Source: Triatoma infestans | Lineage: Eukaryota; Arthropoda; Insecta; Hemiptera; Reduviidae | Reading direction: 5' to 3' | Length of the DNA: 64,000 nucleotides | Assembly (NCBI GenBank): GCA_011037195.1 | Contig: JAAEAF010000260.1 | Span: 124,001-188,000, forward strand | In this document: one piece after another, positions 24,860-36,099 of the stretch | Numbering within the stretch: the first letter of the stretch is position 1 | How the letters are laid out: every line of letters begins with the position of its first letter | Notes under the pieces: model-generated | Seen by the model: only the letters and a program-made list of their open reading frames with translations | Databases searched by the model: none | Told to the model about the DNA's origin: nothing | Program-made: the position numbers and the translations under genes

Positions 24860-25268
24860 AATTAAGACTGTCTCAGGGAAATCAAGTTCAAATATTCCGA
24901 AGTGCTGTAGAATGCATTTTAATATACGGATCAGCGCCACATCACTGACAGGTTAAGGTAGATCAGTGATCACCGCCAAAATGGTTTTTTATGTTCTTCG
25001 AGAACAGGACATAAGAGAAAGAATCGGCATTGTGAATGAACGAAATGGACCGTAAGTAGCTGGCCATACCAAAGAAGTAGCAAAGCATGGGGAAGAACAG
25101 AGAGTCGAAAAGAATTATTAAATGCATTATAAGCGGACGATGTACGATGTTAGAAGAAGAAGACCATGTAGTCAGTGGGCGGAAGAAATGCCTAGTAATG
25201 GGCTGACGGTAGAAGATTGGATGGACAGGAACAATTGGAGAACCTATGATGAACTGGACTACTATTAG
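24860..25268 (+). mobile_element. LINE 3' coding fragment (RTE-like)
   Basis: The plus strand encodes, in shifted frames, FRSAVECILIYGSA (about 24893), similar to the segment after the reverse transcriptase core of many non-LTR elements. It then has a 48-residue frame at 25122-25268 with VRRRRPCSQWAEEM and DWMDRNNWR, the typical C-terminal end of such ORFs. The sequence between them is frameshifted and stop-laden. There is no RT catalytic motif, so the clade assignment is tentative. A dead, 5'-truncated copy. Confidence 0.6.
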
Positions 25269-25414
25269 AGTAGCAACCCTGAAAAAGGGATCATAGCTAG
25301 GATAGTAAAGAAAGTAGTATTGCTATGATTATTGGTGAAGGAAATTGTTGTGTGTGTGTGTGCGTGTGTGCGTGTGTTTGTGCGCGTGAACAAAATATCC
25401 CAAAAATGAAAAAA

Positions 25415-26125
25415 TCTGGTAGAAACAATCACACAACTTATACTCCCCTTAATACAATTATCAAAATGACAGATTTCTTTAAACTTTGAAATTTGTTTTC
25501 AGAGTTAAAATAAAATAAAATATAATATAAATTAAAATATAAATATAGAAGAATGAGGTTACATGCTTGGTAGGCACAACGCTAGTTGTAGCAGATTTTA
25601 GAAAAGTCAAACAACTTCAAAAAAACCTATTCTGTAAAGTCGCACTTCCTTTTAACCGATTTTCATGAAATTCAGAATTTCGCCACTAGCAGAGCTAAAC
25701 ATAAAGTAATACTTTAGAGGCAAGCTTAGCGCTAGTGTTCCACCAGAATCCAGGAAAATGTTTTAAATAAAAGTAAAATTGATGTGTGTACCTAGTATAC
25801 GAATTTGGAAGAAAATTGTTGGAACCGTTTTCGAGAATATTTGTGCGAAAAACACGAAAATAACCACTCAGTAAAGTCGTACTTCCGGTTGATAGCCTTT
25901 GCCCAAAACCTTAGTGTCAGATGGCACTGCTTAGTAAATTTGAGCTTCCTGTGAGTTTTCTATTTATGTTATAATTTGTTCACGCACACAAACAAATACA
26001 CACACACACATACAAACAAACACTTTATTATATATATAAATTCACTACAATTAAGGGACCTCAAAACATATATTTCCGGTGATGACTCAATTTCGAAAAT
26101 TTGACACGATCCAAGCTTGATGCCC
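25415..26125 (-). repeat. R-family copy
   Basis: Starts TCTGGTAGAAACAATCACAC and carries modules at TCGCACTTCCTTTTAACCG (about 25640) and TCGTACTTCCGGTTGATAG (about 25890). It ends in CGAAAATTTGACACGATCC. The 70 bp before it (TG run, GAACAAAATATCCCAAAAATG) are a forward R scrap. Confidence 0.75.
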
Positions 26126-26440
26126 TTATTTAGATGCCCACCCTTTCCGTACGAGACAATACAAGTTATTCGTCACATTACATCAATCTCGAAGTGTGCG
26201 ATTTTACTGAATTTTTCCAACCACTATCTACCCACATAAATATACCTTCAATTTTATTTCTAAGCATTTTATTTTATTTTTATTATTTTTTTTATAAGGA
26301 AAATGGTTTACTTCTGGGAGAATAGTAACATTAAGCTTTCTTCTAAATGACCACTTCAGTATAATATTCCATCCCGAGGTTTGCGGGGGGGGGGTATTTT
26401 CCGAATTTTCTCTAAAACGTCTTCAACGACTTTTTTTGCA
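26126..26440 (+). repeat. R-family fragment
   Basis: Module text GAAGTGTGCGATTTTACTGA, then AACATTAAGCTTTCTTCTAA and TTCTCTAAAACGTCTTCAAC. It contains a G8 tract and abuts the next copy. Confidence 0.6.
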
Positions 26441-27400
26441 TTCTCTTACTCCTAGTAAGAGGAATTATTGTAATCGTGTCAAATTTTCGATATTAGTTTT
26501 CACCGGAAATATCCATTTTTTGAGGTCCCCTGAGTCCAAAAAAAGTGGTTTTTAGCAAATGGTCTGTGTGTCCATTTGCAAAAAACGAAATCGTAGAAAG
26601 TTCAAACTTGATATACGTTTAGGTATCACCATGGGATCTGACGGTGCGTTATATTCAATATTCCTCAACCGGAAGTACCACTTTACTAGTTGATTTTTTT
26701 TACGTTTTTGCGATTTTCTCAAAAATGACTCCGACGATTTTCTTTAAACTTGGTATATCAACTACACATATAAAGAGCTACAACTTTTATTTGAAACATT
26801 TCTTCAGGAAAATTCATTTAAGGGCACTTCTGGGGGAAGGGTGGGGTTAGGTTTCCATCTAAAGTGCTATTTCAGTTTATTAGACAATTCTGTATCTAAA
26901 TAATGGTAATTAGTATTAAATATGTTGTTGAAATTCCGAGCTTGAAAAAATCAGATAACCGGAAGTGCGTTTGTTTTGACACTTTACTAAATGATTCTTA
27001 CATTTTTTCGCGATTTTCACAAAAACGGCTCCGACGATTTTCTTGAAACTTCGTATACAAAATAAAAATGCAAAGACCTACATCTTTTATTTAATACATT
27101 TCTCTTAAATAAAAATTCATGTAAGGGCAGTTTTAGGGGAGGGGAAGGGCTGCAGCTTCCCCTAAAGTGATATCATAGTTGATTATACAATTCTATCATC
27201 CAAACAGAATTAATTAGAAATAAACAGATGGCCAAAATTCCAAGTTTTAAGAAAATTGTAAGTCGGAAGTGCGCTTATACTGAACAGCTTTTTCAGTTTT
27301 CTACGAATTTCGTTATATTTGTTGCTCAAACTATAACATTTGTCAATTATAATTTTGAGAACAGGACTAAGAGAAAGTTGTGTGAGTGTTTCACACCAGT
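26441..27400 (+). repeat. R-family copy, full length, three modules
   Basis: It starts TTCTCTTACTCCTAGTAAGA (hairpin) and ends AGAGAAAGTTGTGTGAGTGT and CACACCAG. GGAAGT cores lie at 26671, 26961 and 27265, giving spacings of 290 and 304 bp. Each is followed by a TTTCTCAAAAACG or TTTCACAAAAACGG core. It is the best forward reference copy in the window. Confidence 0.85.
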
Positions 27401-28068
27401 AAACTTACAATACTATTTGCACAGTTATTGCCGTCACCTTTTGTTTGCAAAATTTTTCCGGGAGAAAAATTGATTCAAGGAATCTGTGAGGTTGAATTTC
27501 ACATTCGATATTGTTAGATTGGCGAGCTTTTGTGAATTTCAGTGTAACCCACTTGAACTAGTACCTGCCTTGGATACTGTATGTCACACCCACTACCTCT
27601 GAGTTTGTGTTAGGGCTGAGTGAAATGATTAAAGTTTAAAGGAAATTGGTCAATTTGTAACAACTAGATTTTTCGATTCTATTAATCGATTCTATTAATT
27701 TGAAAAATGTATCTATTATAAGATTTGTATATTTTCAATCATTTTAAAAATAAAAAGGAGATGATATCTTTGCGTATAGTGAAATTACAAGGATAATCGC
27801 TCTTGCAAACTGGTTTCTGTTACAATGTAAAAGAAAACAATTTTGTGAACAGGTTCTTTAATAAATATGAATATCAAGCAACTTAATTATAATAATAGTA
27901 TATATATATATAATTTTTCATGTATAATATATAATATATATGTATAAAATAATCCATAATTATTGTAAAAACCTAAATTAGAAATTATAGAAAGGTTGGT
28001 TGGTGTTTATATATATATATAAAATCTTTCCCCCTTCCAACAGTTTGATAATAATGGTGGAGGCCTTG

Positions 28069-28106
<38 letters not shown>

Positions 28107-28560
28107 TAATAATAATAATAGCAGTCATAATAATGAAAAAAAGTTTTCGACCTTGAATTATGCACCACTTTATAATGAATCAAAATAAATATTATGTAAA
28201 TATCTATCTAATAATATTACAAATTATTATTTATTACACTCCAGCTTAATTATACCTAATATGTATATATATGTGTGTGTGTGTGTGTATTCTTGTCATC
28301 TTTATAATACTATACACAATGATTACAATAAATTTCAGATTAGATTTCCTTGTTTATTAATAATGTTTATTTGCATTTCTTGATATATTGATTGCATTGT
28401 TAAGTCACTGATGCGATATTTATTTTATCTTACTTTATTTCTAACTTTAGGAAGAAGTATTTGCGAACGAAAGTAGTAATAATTTATTTAATTTATTAAA
28501 TTTTGTTTTTATCATAAATAAATGTTTCGAGATCCTCTGAAAATTAAAAAGAAAAAAGCA
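27401..28560. other. AT-rich stretch with simple repeats
   Basis: No gene. Contains (TA)n runs at about 27899-27912 and 28009-28022, (AAT)n at 28071-28120, and (TG)n at 28272-28290. Confidence 0.5.
28071..28120. repeat. (AAT)n microsatellite
   Basis: About 16 AAT units with one interruption. Confidence 0.95.
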
Positions 28561-29114
28561 TTACATCATACTTTACTGGTTTTTTCTTTTTAACAGTTTA
28601 TGGTGATTCTCTCAAAACCGGAAATGTGTTTCTTCAAACTTCTTGTACTGTCTACACCAAGTGTTCCCAAACTTTATGTTACTACGCCCCCTTCGTTCAG
28701 AAGAATCTAATCTTGACGCCCCCCCTTTTCATGAAATAATAATGACATAATTTTAAATATTAAAAAATGTATTAATTAAAAAAAAAAATGCAAGAAACGT
28801 AATTGAAAGAATAATGACACATAGCTATATACATATACATTTGTTTTCAATCTAGATGTCATTTGGGAAGAGTGCTACTCGTAACTATTTTTCTTTTAGT
28901 ATACGGCCGCGATATTTTATTTCATTGCTGCTATTGTAGAAAATCCCGTTTCTCATAAATAGGATGCTACGAATGGCAGCAGTACTTGCATTGCTTTGCT
29001 TGACAAAGTATTATATTCTTCAATATAAACAATAGTTATTTTTGCAAAATCAAACAAGCAAAAAATTAATTGGTTGGGCCAAAGAAGAATCTTTTTATTT
29101 TTAAAAGTTTATTC

Positions 29115-29147
29115 GACGTTTCTGACACCTTTGATATCCTTCCTCAA
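29115..29147 (-). ncRNA. hammerhead-like motif, partly decayed (locus 4, left arm)
   Basis: Minus-strand order: TTGAGGA (first core C changed to T), A, stem II GGATATC-AAA-GGTGTCA with two weakened pairs, then GAAACGTC. It is the partner of the better right-arm copy; the core change would be expected to abolish cleavage. Confidence 0.45.
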
Positions 29148-29326
29148 AAACTACATAAACAAAAAATACAGAAGTACAGAAAATGGAATAACCTCCTCCA
29201 ACATTTAACTCTCTATTCGTCCTTAACAGGTATCATATTATGTTTTTAATATTGTTTAATCGTGAAATGTTCTAATTTTTATCTCACGATTTTCTGTATT
29301 TCTGTATTTTTTTGTTTATGTAGTAC

Positions 29327-29359
29327 CTGAGGAAGGACACCAAAGGTGTCCGAAACGTC
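29327..29359 (+). ncRNA. hammerhead-like self-cleaving RNA motif (locus 4, right arm)
   Basis: Hammerhead ribozymes are small RNAs that cut their own backbone after an NUH triplet. Here CTGAGGA (29327-29333, fits CUGANGA) is followed by A, a perfect 7-bp stem II GGACACC/GGTGTCC with an AAA loop, then GAAA (29352-29355), C, G, T and C, giving a GUC triplet. Stem III is reduced to ACGT, which is self-complementary and can form only between two molecules. Stem I pairing with flanking bases is weak (C-G, then A-A mismatch, U-A, G-C). The extra A after CTGAGGA departs from the textbook core. Published Penelope-like-element hammerheads have this tiny stem III and act as dimers. Activity is untested. 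Confidence 0.5.
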
Positions 29360-30180
29360 GAACAAAATTTTAAAAATAAAAAGTTTCTTCTTTAGCCCCA
29401 GCCAACTAATTTTCGACTTGTTTTATGATATTCTTCACTTCGATTCAATCAAAATTGAACTAGAGTTTCTGTGTGAAAGTTTTGTTTCGCAGGATAATTC
29501 CATCAATTTTTCCTTTTCAGCAGTTGTCAATCCAAAGTCACCATCTTGTTAATCAACAAATGGATTCTGTATCCACGCGAACTTTGTAAAATCAAGCAAA
29601 ATATAATATTTTTCCAAATAAATATTTATCTCATGTTTAAATCGCCGTTCCAATGAGATAAGTGAGACAGTATATGATTTAAAAAAAAAAGTTACAAAAT
29701 TTATGGTTATGTTATGAAAGTTTATTTGTATGTACGTAATTTATATCTGATATGAAAATTACACTTCTTTCAAATTTTTCGCGCCTCCTTTTGCACTAGT
29801 CCGTGCCTCCCAGCAACCTGCGCCTCCCAGTTTGGAAATCGCTAGTCTACCACTCATAAAAGCCAGTCACTTTTATTTGATACTTTTTCTGGGGGCAGGG
29901 GTAACAGTTCTGGACACGTTTAAACGCTTTACTATGAAGTATCATTTCAGTAAAAATCTACGGATATATCTATATAATTTTTGGTACATAAAAGCAATAA
30001 AGGGAAGTGTGACTACAGCTTAGGTTTTTGAGTTGGGGGGGGGGAGAGGAATTATCTCGATAACGTCAATGTTTCTTTAAACTTCGTATGTTAACTGCGC
30101 AGATATAAACCTATCACTTTTATTTGTTACTAGTTTTTGGAGAAATTTAATTTTAGGCTGTTGTAAGTTTTGACATAATA

Positions 30181-30839
30181 TTTATTTAACGGATATAAAA
30201 TCTTTTACAAATAAATTACAGTAATGCATAGGCAAATATGCATAGCCTAATAAATATTTAACTAAATAAACATATATAATGTAAACATATATAGGTATAA
30301 ATATAAAGTTGATAAAAAAAACCTAGATATAAGAAGAACTAAGACGTCAAAATACCAATCTATTTACAAAACTTCTTTATCTCTAAAGTAAAAAAAGATA
30401 TGTAAAACTATAAAATTTGTAAATTTCCAAATTTTATTATATCTATTCCATATTGCTTAGGATATAATTAATTTGCTCTTAAATTGAAATCCGATGAAAA
30501 TAGTAGTTTCTCCAGAATAGGAGTTTAAGAGTCTTTAGAATCTTGGAATAGGAGTGACAATGACAATGTTTATACAAGTTGGTAGAGAACATTAAAGCAG
30601 TATTTAAGGAAATGGATGAGAATAGGTTACTATTATCGCTAAAGCTAAGGATTATGTCATATTCCAAATGTTATTTTTGATTTGTTCAACATAATTGGCG
30701 CTGCCTTCTGGACAGCTAATACAATGTGACCACCATTAATGCTAACAAACAGCTAACCCCCTACCAGTTCTATAATTATTTACTTAATAAAACTTGGCAA
30801 AGGTATTGCAAGGATATTGAAAATCCTCAGTTTATTTAT
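30181..30839. other. AT-rich stretch without recognisable feature
   Basis: No gene or repeat landmark that I can support. Confidence 0.5.
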
Positions 30840-31262
30840 TTTCTCTCCTAACTGAAGTGGTTCTTTAGAGGAGACAGCTAAACGCTATTGTTCCCTCAGA
30901 ACTCCCCCCCCCCCAAACAATTTTTCCAGCGAAAATATTTCAATAAAAAGTGATAGATTTTTTTGTGTGTGATAATATACACAAAGTGTAAATAAAAATC
31001 GTTGGAGCTATTTTCGAGACAAATTCAGTAAAGTCGCACTGCTCGGTTGATGAATTTTGCCCGAAACCTTGGCGGCAGATGCGGTGATAAGTGCCTTCCT
31101 AAACGGAATACTGAGTTTAGCCGGGGAGGTATGAGCGCTAGTTCCGATACTACCCGTGGCCTGAGGGTAAAATAAAAATTGATGTATTTCCAGTGTAAAC
31201 TAAAATAAGTAAAATTGAAAAGATCGTATACTTCCTCTAAACAGGAGTAAGAGAAATAATAA
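30840..31262 (-). repeat. R-family fragment
   Basis: From CTAACTGAAGTGGTTCTTTA through GTCGCACTGCTCGGTTGATG (about 31035) to CTTCCTCTAAACAGGAGTAA at the hairpin end. It contains a C10 tract. Confidence 0.65.
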
Positions 31263-32205
31263 GGCATATATATATGTGTGTATATATATATCAAATATAT
31301 ATACGTGTTTTCTTCACCAGCCTTAATTTTCTATTATCATTACACTATGAAGAAAGGAATCTCAGTTAAAGCATTGTGCATCCAACCACCATTTCAGCCA
31401 GCTTTTATCGATTTAGTGTCTGCAAATTATACATACATATGTATACATCAGGTTATCAGATTTGATAGTGGCGCTGGTTTGAATAAGTTTTTATACTATT
31501 ATGAGAACCTTCTATAATTTACTAGTAATGAGAGCCGAAGAGGGTAATTGCTAAAATTAAACTAAAAAAAAAATATTTTAAAAAAAAAAATAAGAAAATA
31601 AAACTAAAGCACCTATTACTGACAGTAATTATCCGTGGATTTATCTGTAGCATATCGGGTGATATGCTGTGCGCTAATTAGGAAGGAAGTTTAACTAATT
31701 CCCTTGAAAAGGAAAGATTAAGGAGGCCCTTGTAATTCTGAGGAAACGGTACTGCTGGTGGTGGGAGGGTTAGTGGGTACGGTTTGTGCTGAGGACTAAG
31801 GGCACAGTGCCTCTCTCCCACTGTCGTTCTCTCTCACTCGCTCATTCGTGAGGGTTTGGTGGGGTTAGAAGGAGGACGGTCGAGGAGTGTAGTGGGGAGG
31901 GTCTATATTAATTAAGACTGTCAATAATATTATTAAAGGGTTCAAGTTTGCCCTGGGGACACATGGTAAGGTAATTAGATGGAGCATTCATGTACCCCTA
32001 CCAGCCTGCTTTCTCTTTTATCCCCACCTCCTCAGTAGGGGGTGGTGGACCTCCGCATGCTCAACCCCCCACCCTCCTTCTTTCTCCTTCTGCTTATAAT
32101 CCCTGGTATTCATTACTCTACTCAATATTCATTTAATTAGCTCATTAGTGCACTAATTGACGCTGCTAAGTTTTCTCTCTCTCTCTCTCTGTGTCTGTAT
32201 CAGTT

Positions 32206-32245
<40 letters not shown>

Positions 32246-32789
32246 TTGTGTATTATGGCCTGTATTCTGCCATTACTATATACTACCACCATGGGGAAGC
32301 GGCTATGACGCTGGCGGAGGCGGCAGTAGCAGAGGGGGCAGCAGTATATTCACTGAATATACCGTCAACCCGGCAACCATACATACACGTGCACACACAC
32401 AACATTACTCTTCTTGTGTCTCTTTCGACTGTAAATAAACTCCGTAGGAGAAACTCTTTGCCTAATTACCAGACATTACTAATTACCTCTATGCTTGCCG
32501 TCCCATGTTCCTCTAGGGTACTGCTGTTATTTGTTTGTTGCTCTATGTTTGAAGCACTATAACCTCCATTCTGAAGTATTCCTCTAGTTCTTCATGTATA
32601 CCTTCAAATCCTTGCTACTTATTAACTTAAAGGAATAGTATTTTTCTAATTATCATTTAACTTTTCCTTTCAATCTTTAAGAATACAAAGTTGTTTTTTT
32701 TTAAAGAGTCTTTTTCAATTGGTTTCATTTTCTCCCTGCTAACAATTGTGACATTGTTACCAAACATTGCGGAGAATTGAAAAAACAAA
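31263..32789. other. non-repetitive island, possible regulatory or conserved sequence
   Basis: No supported exon. From about 31640 to 32570 the sequence is unique within the window. It is rich in homeodomain-type TAATTA/TTAATTAG cores (for example 31905-31915 and 32132-32158) and has GC-rich blocks such as GAAGCGGCTATGACGCTGGC. A regulatory role is conceivable but unproven. Confidence 0.4.
32173..32245. repeat. (CT)n and (TG)n microsatellite
   Basis: A CT run (32173-32191) is followed by a TG run of about 18 units (32208-32244). Confidence 0.9.
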
Positions 32790-33290
32790 TCTAGTGTGGA
32801 GAAACTTTCTCACAATTTCTACTTGCTGCCATTTTTACAATAATTGTAATACACAAATTTCCTTAGAAGTTTGGAAGTTTTACTAGCCGTTTACATTCAC
32901 AATACTGTTCAGATGCTGAAACCACAAGTTACACAGAAGTGGCCATTTCAATATGTAATCCCATCGTTGGAGCTCTTTAAGAACGCCTTAATTGAATTTA
33001 CTCAAGACAGATGGGATAAAGACATTTTTTTTATTTTGTAGTAGGTGAACAACAAAACATACAATTCTTGTGTCAACTCATTTTTCCAAAATCTGGTGTG
33101 AAACAGCAATACGACTTTCTTTTATTATTAATGCTTTAACAATTACATTACATATAAAATGGTAAAGTTTCTTTAAACTTCACATTTTACTCATTGTCCT
33201 GAGATAAATACAGAGGTGGCGGGGAGGGACATGCCTATTTTGCAGGCAAGTAGAAGGAGAATAGTTATTTATTTGACAAGTGAGAGAAGT
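32790..33290 (-). repeat. two overlapping R-family stem-loop ends
   Basis: One end starts TCTAGTGTGGAGAAACTTTC at 32790, a second TCTGGTGTGAAACAGCAATA at 33092. Two reversed copies are therefore adjacent, the first lacking its hairpin part. Confidence 0.65.
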
Positions 33291-33587
33291 AGTCCTTTTA
33301 ACTCACTCGAGTTCAGAGTTTGACCGTACGAGCGCAGCGTGTAAAAAATTCTTCACTCACGAATTAAATATTAGATTTTTTTTCGTATTAAATTGATTTC
33401 CTCTCTCTATAACTTGTTCCGTTTGATATAACCTCAAATTCGCTATATCTGGATTTTGTCTTTCGTGTATTAGTGCGGAAATGTTGGGCTAATTAGATTG
33501 AATAATGTTACTTTCAAATACTAGTGAGAGAAAGTAGTGGGTAACTTACAACAGAGTGTTGTTTTTAGCTTTAGAGGCGACACTACC

Positions 33588-33621
33588 CTGAACAAGCCTA
33601 TTGTAATACGGGCAAAACGTC
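33588..33621 (+). ncRNA. degenerate hammerhead-like motif (locus 5)
   Basis: CTGAACA (core G changed to C), A, a weak stem II GCCT...GGGC, then AAAACGTC in place of GAAACGTC. Flanking text (GGTTTATAATCAACCATTGG, ACGCGGTTTCAATCCGAA) matches locus 7 near 57370-57400 and its mirror near 57270-57300, so the two loci belong to one family. Presumably dead; single motif here. Confidence 0.4.
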
Positions 33622-33689
33622 GGTTTATAATCAACCATTGGACGCGGTTTCAATCCGAACACCTAAGTGTCTTCCAGAACCTCTCTAAA

Positions 33690-34265
33690 ATAAATTTTCT
33701 CGGAAAACTAATTCAAAGAAAACTTATAAGTCTCTGTATGTGTGGTTAATATAATAAGTTTAATGAAATACGTTTGTGTCTTTCTGGAGAAAGTTGCAAA
33801 AAATGTAAAAGAAAAAACTGTTCAGGTCTGGTGAACTGAGTTTCTTCAATTTGGAATTTTGGCTTCTCATTTATTCGTAATTAATATTGTTTAAATAATA
33901 GAATAGTATAGTATAATTAACTGAAATAACACTTTACAAGAAAACATAACCCCACCAATAAAAATTGTAAGCTGTTTATTTATATGTGTTATCGCCAAAA
34001 AAAAAAAAATGTATTCGATAGTGTTACTTCCGGTTGACCAATTTTATCTACAACTTTATTGTCAGGTTGACTTAACGAAATATCAAGTTTGAACTTTCTG
34101 CGATTTTTCCCTTTTTTAGTTATGCTGACCACAAACACACACATAAAGATCAGTTTCTAAAAACTACGTTTTTCGGATTCACGGGAACTGAAAACGTGTA
34201 TTTACGGGGGTGAAAACTCGATACCGGAAATGTTACCCGATCGCAATATTTCCTTTTATCAACTT
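33690..34265 (-). repeat. R-family copy, partial
   Basis: AACTTATAAGTCTCTGTATG, AAATAACACTTTACAAGAAA, TGTTACTTCCGGTTGACCAA (about 34022) and the hairpin-proximal TACCCGATCGCAATATTTCC. Confidence 0.65.
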
Positions 34266-35554
34266 TAAAAGTAACAATTTAAGAAAAAAAAAAAAAATAA
34301 CCTCTGATTTCACTAAAAATTACAATTCTTTCCCAAAAATCTTCCATAAATTATAGTACTTTTAATAGGTTTGACCAATTCTAAAACAATTTCTCCTTAT
34401 TGCTGCAGACAGATAGTGGAATGATAACGTACTCCAGAAGAGATATTAAACAAATAACATTTAAAATTTAACAGTCGCAGATCCAACGAACTATCCAGAA
34501 ATCCATTTTTTCGTGAAGAAAATATAAGAAACAAAAGTGGTTGGTTGATAGATTTTCACTTTTAGCGATTTTTTCGTTTTTGAGTAATTCACATACATAC
34601 ATTCACAACATACAAATTTGCTAAATACATTTTACTTCCTTCTCAGGAACTACTAAATCTTCTGAAAACTTATTTCCATCAAAGTTGACTACGTTCTTCA
34701 AGAGAAAGTTAAAAAAAATAAATACTAATGTATTTCCAAAGAAAACCCTGCTGGTCGCGCGCTGAAAAAAGAGAAATTGCCACCTTTGAAATTTTAATTT
34801 ATTTCTGCTCTGTAATTTAATTACATTCTTATAAATTTTTTTTTTCTTCTTCTTTTTCTGATAATATAGTTAGTTTTCTGTGAACTAATAGAACACTTTC
34901 GTACATATTTGGTATTAGCAGTTTTATTTGTCAAAGCTTCTATATATTGGAACACTCTCATGGTAAGAATTAATAGACAAGCTCTTTCATTTAGTAATTG
35001 TATCACGTTTCTAGTAATTGCTATCACAGCTGTATAATTGTGGGGCGGGAAAAAAATTGTAATTTCATTAAATATAATTTGTGTTGTCAGTTCACTTTTT
35101 TTCTTTATTTTTTTTTAATTAATATATAATTTTTTTTTTCCTAATCAAATGAAATAAAAATTATTGAAGTATTCTTTATATACTTTAATGATAATTGGCT
35201 ATGAAATTCTTAAGCACTTGACTATAATTGCTTTTTAAATAATAATAAGGCCATGATAGGTAAATATTATTTTATTTATAAATTGCTGAGTATATACAAC
35301 AGTGCCAAGTGCAAAAAATAAATAAATAAAGGAATACAACGGCAACATTTTGTAAGAACGACCTTCTCTCGTGACTTGTAGCGCTTATTTACTGGGCAGC
35401 AGCCATCTTTTTATAGCTATAATTTTCATTTTAGAAACGCTTAATCAGCAAACTGCAACTATTTTTACATTTTTGCCTTTTTTCTTTCTTTTTTTTAAAG
35501 AAATCTTTACTTATCCATTTCTTTGAATTAAATGTAGAGAATATATTTTTATTT
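34266..35554. other. AT-rich stretch with one R scrap
   Basis: 34540-34710 resembles the reversed hairpin-proximal R segment (GTTGATAGATTTTCACTTTT, TTTGCTAAATACATTTTACT). The rest is AT-rich and carries no motif I recognise. Confidence 0.45.
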
Positions 35555-36070
35555 TCTCTTAATGCAAGAGAAAGTATTGCGATAATGCCAGATTTTCAAA
35601 ATTGTGTCTCCACCAGAAATTCATGTTTTGTAGTCTTCTGAATACGAAAACAATGGTTTTAGCCAAAGGTCTGTATGTTTGTGTGTGTGTTTAAACAGAA
35701 TATTTGAAATTAAGAGGGAGCTCAAACTTAGTATTCCGTTTAGATAATATCACTGCAGGAAAATTTCAGTTTGGATAATATTAGGTTACTTTTAGCTTTA
35801 GTTTGGATAATATTAGGCAGGAAAATTTTGGGCAAAATCCATGAACCGAAAATGCAACTTTACTGACTGTTTTCTTTCTTCAGTTTTCCGTTAATTTTTC
35901 ACGAAAACGGCTTCAATAATTATCTTTGAATTTCTCAGTCCTCTCTGCACCATAAATACCTACCACTTTTATTTCTAACATTTTCCCGGGGAAATTAGAT
36001 TTTTTTAGGGGGTTCTAGGGAAAATGTTTTTCACCCCAAATTTACATTTTAGCTATTGTTTTTGTTAAAT
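35555..36070 (+). repeat. R-family copy with internal short duplication
   Basis: It starts TCTCTTAATGCAAGAGAAAG (hairpin variant) and runs to TGATTTTTTTAGGG-like text. TTTGGATAATATTAGG occurs twice (35768-35783, 35801-35816), with GGAAAATTT also repeated, a local 40-bp slippage duplication. One module, CCGAAAATGCAACTTTACTG, at about 35845. Confidence 0.7.
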
Positions 36071-36099
36071 TATTGTTATTGTTAAAGTTTTAACAATAA

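Larger units (their letters stand above)
29066..29411. mobile_element. palindromic hammerhead-bearing element (locus 4)
   Basis: Two arms of about 115 bp form an inverted repeat. Each contains, from the outside in, AATTAGTTGG-like sequence, a TTTTTATTTTTAAAA tract, the hammerhead-like motif and a TACATAAACAAAAAATACAG segment. The 110-bp centre is not palindromic. There is no coding capacity. Both motifs point outward. It is inserted within the hAT transposase remnant, so it is younger than that hAT. Confidence 0.75.
28845..29552 (-). pseudogene. hAT transposase C-terminal remnant, split by an insertion
   Basis: hAT transposases end in a conserved dimerisation domain. On the minus strand, 29552-29415 encodes GDFGLTTAEKEKLMELSC, and 29063-28845 encodes LSSKAMQVLLPFVASYL, a stop, then ETGFSTIAAMK and QMTSRLKTN. 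This is the LLPFxxxYLCExGFS block, with the cysteine codon turned into TGA. The lineage resembles the domesticated ZBED5/SCAND3-type hATs, judged from memory of that motif. The palindromic locus-4 element separates the two pieces. N-terminal zinc finger and catalytic parts are absent. Confidence 0.8.
28658..29844 (-). mobile_element. hAT element, internally deleted, with 8-bp target duplication
   Basis: The left end is CAAGTGTTCCCAAACT; the right end, on the minus strand, is TAGCGATTTCCAAACT. GTCTACAC (28650-28657) and GTCTACCA (29845-29852) are the expected 8-bp duplication, identical at 6 of 8 positions. The interior encodes C-terminal transposase remnants on the minus strand, and the subterminal parts carry repeated CGCGCCTCC-type words. 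The element is 1187 bp, of which about 346 bp is a later insertion, so it is far shorter than an autonomous hAT. Confidence 0.82.
28561..30180 (+). repeat. R-family copy split by a hAT element
   Basis: The left part ends AACTTCTTGTACTGTCTACA. The right part resumes TCTACCACTCATAAAAGCCA and continues with CACTTTTATTTGATACTTTT. Joined, these match the uninterrupted R landmark ATACTATCTACACACATAAA seen elsewhere, showing that the hAT landed in an existing R copy. The right part includes a G9 tract near 30037 and ends with GAAATTTAATTTTAGGC. Confidence 0.75.

Noticed and set aside
31025..32562. Frames at 31025-31294 and 32157-32562
   Set aside because: The first lies on R repeat sequence, the second pair on a CT/TG microsatellite.
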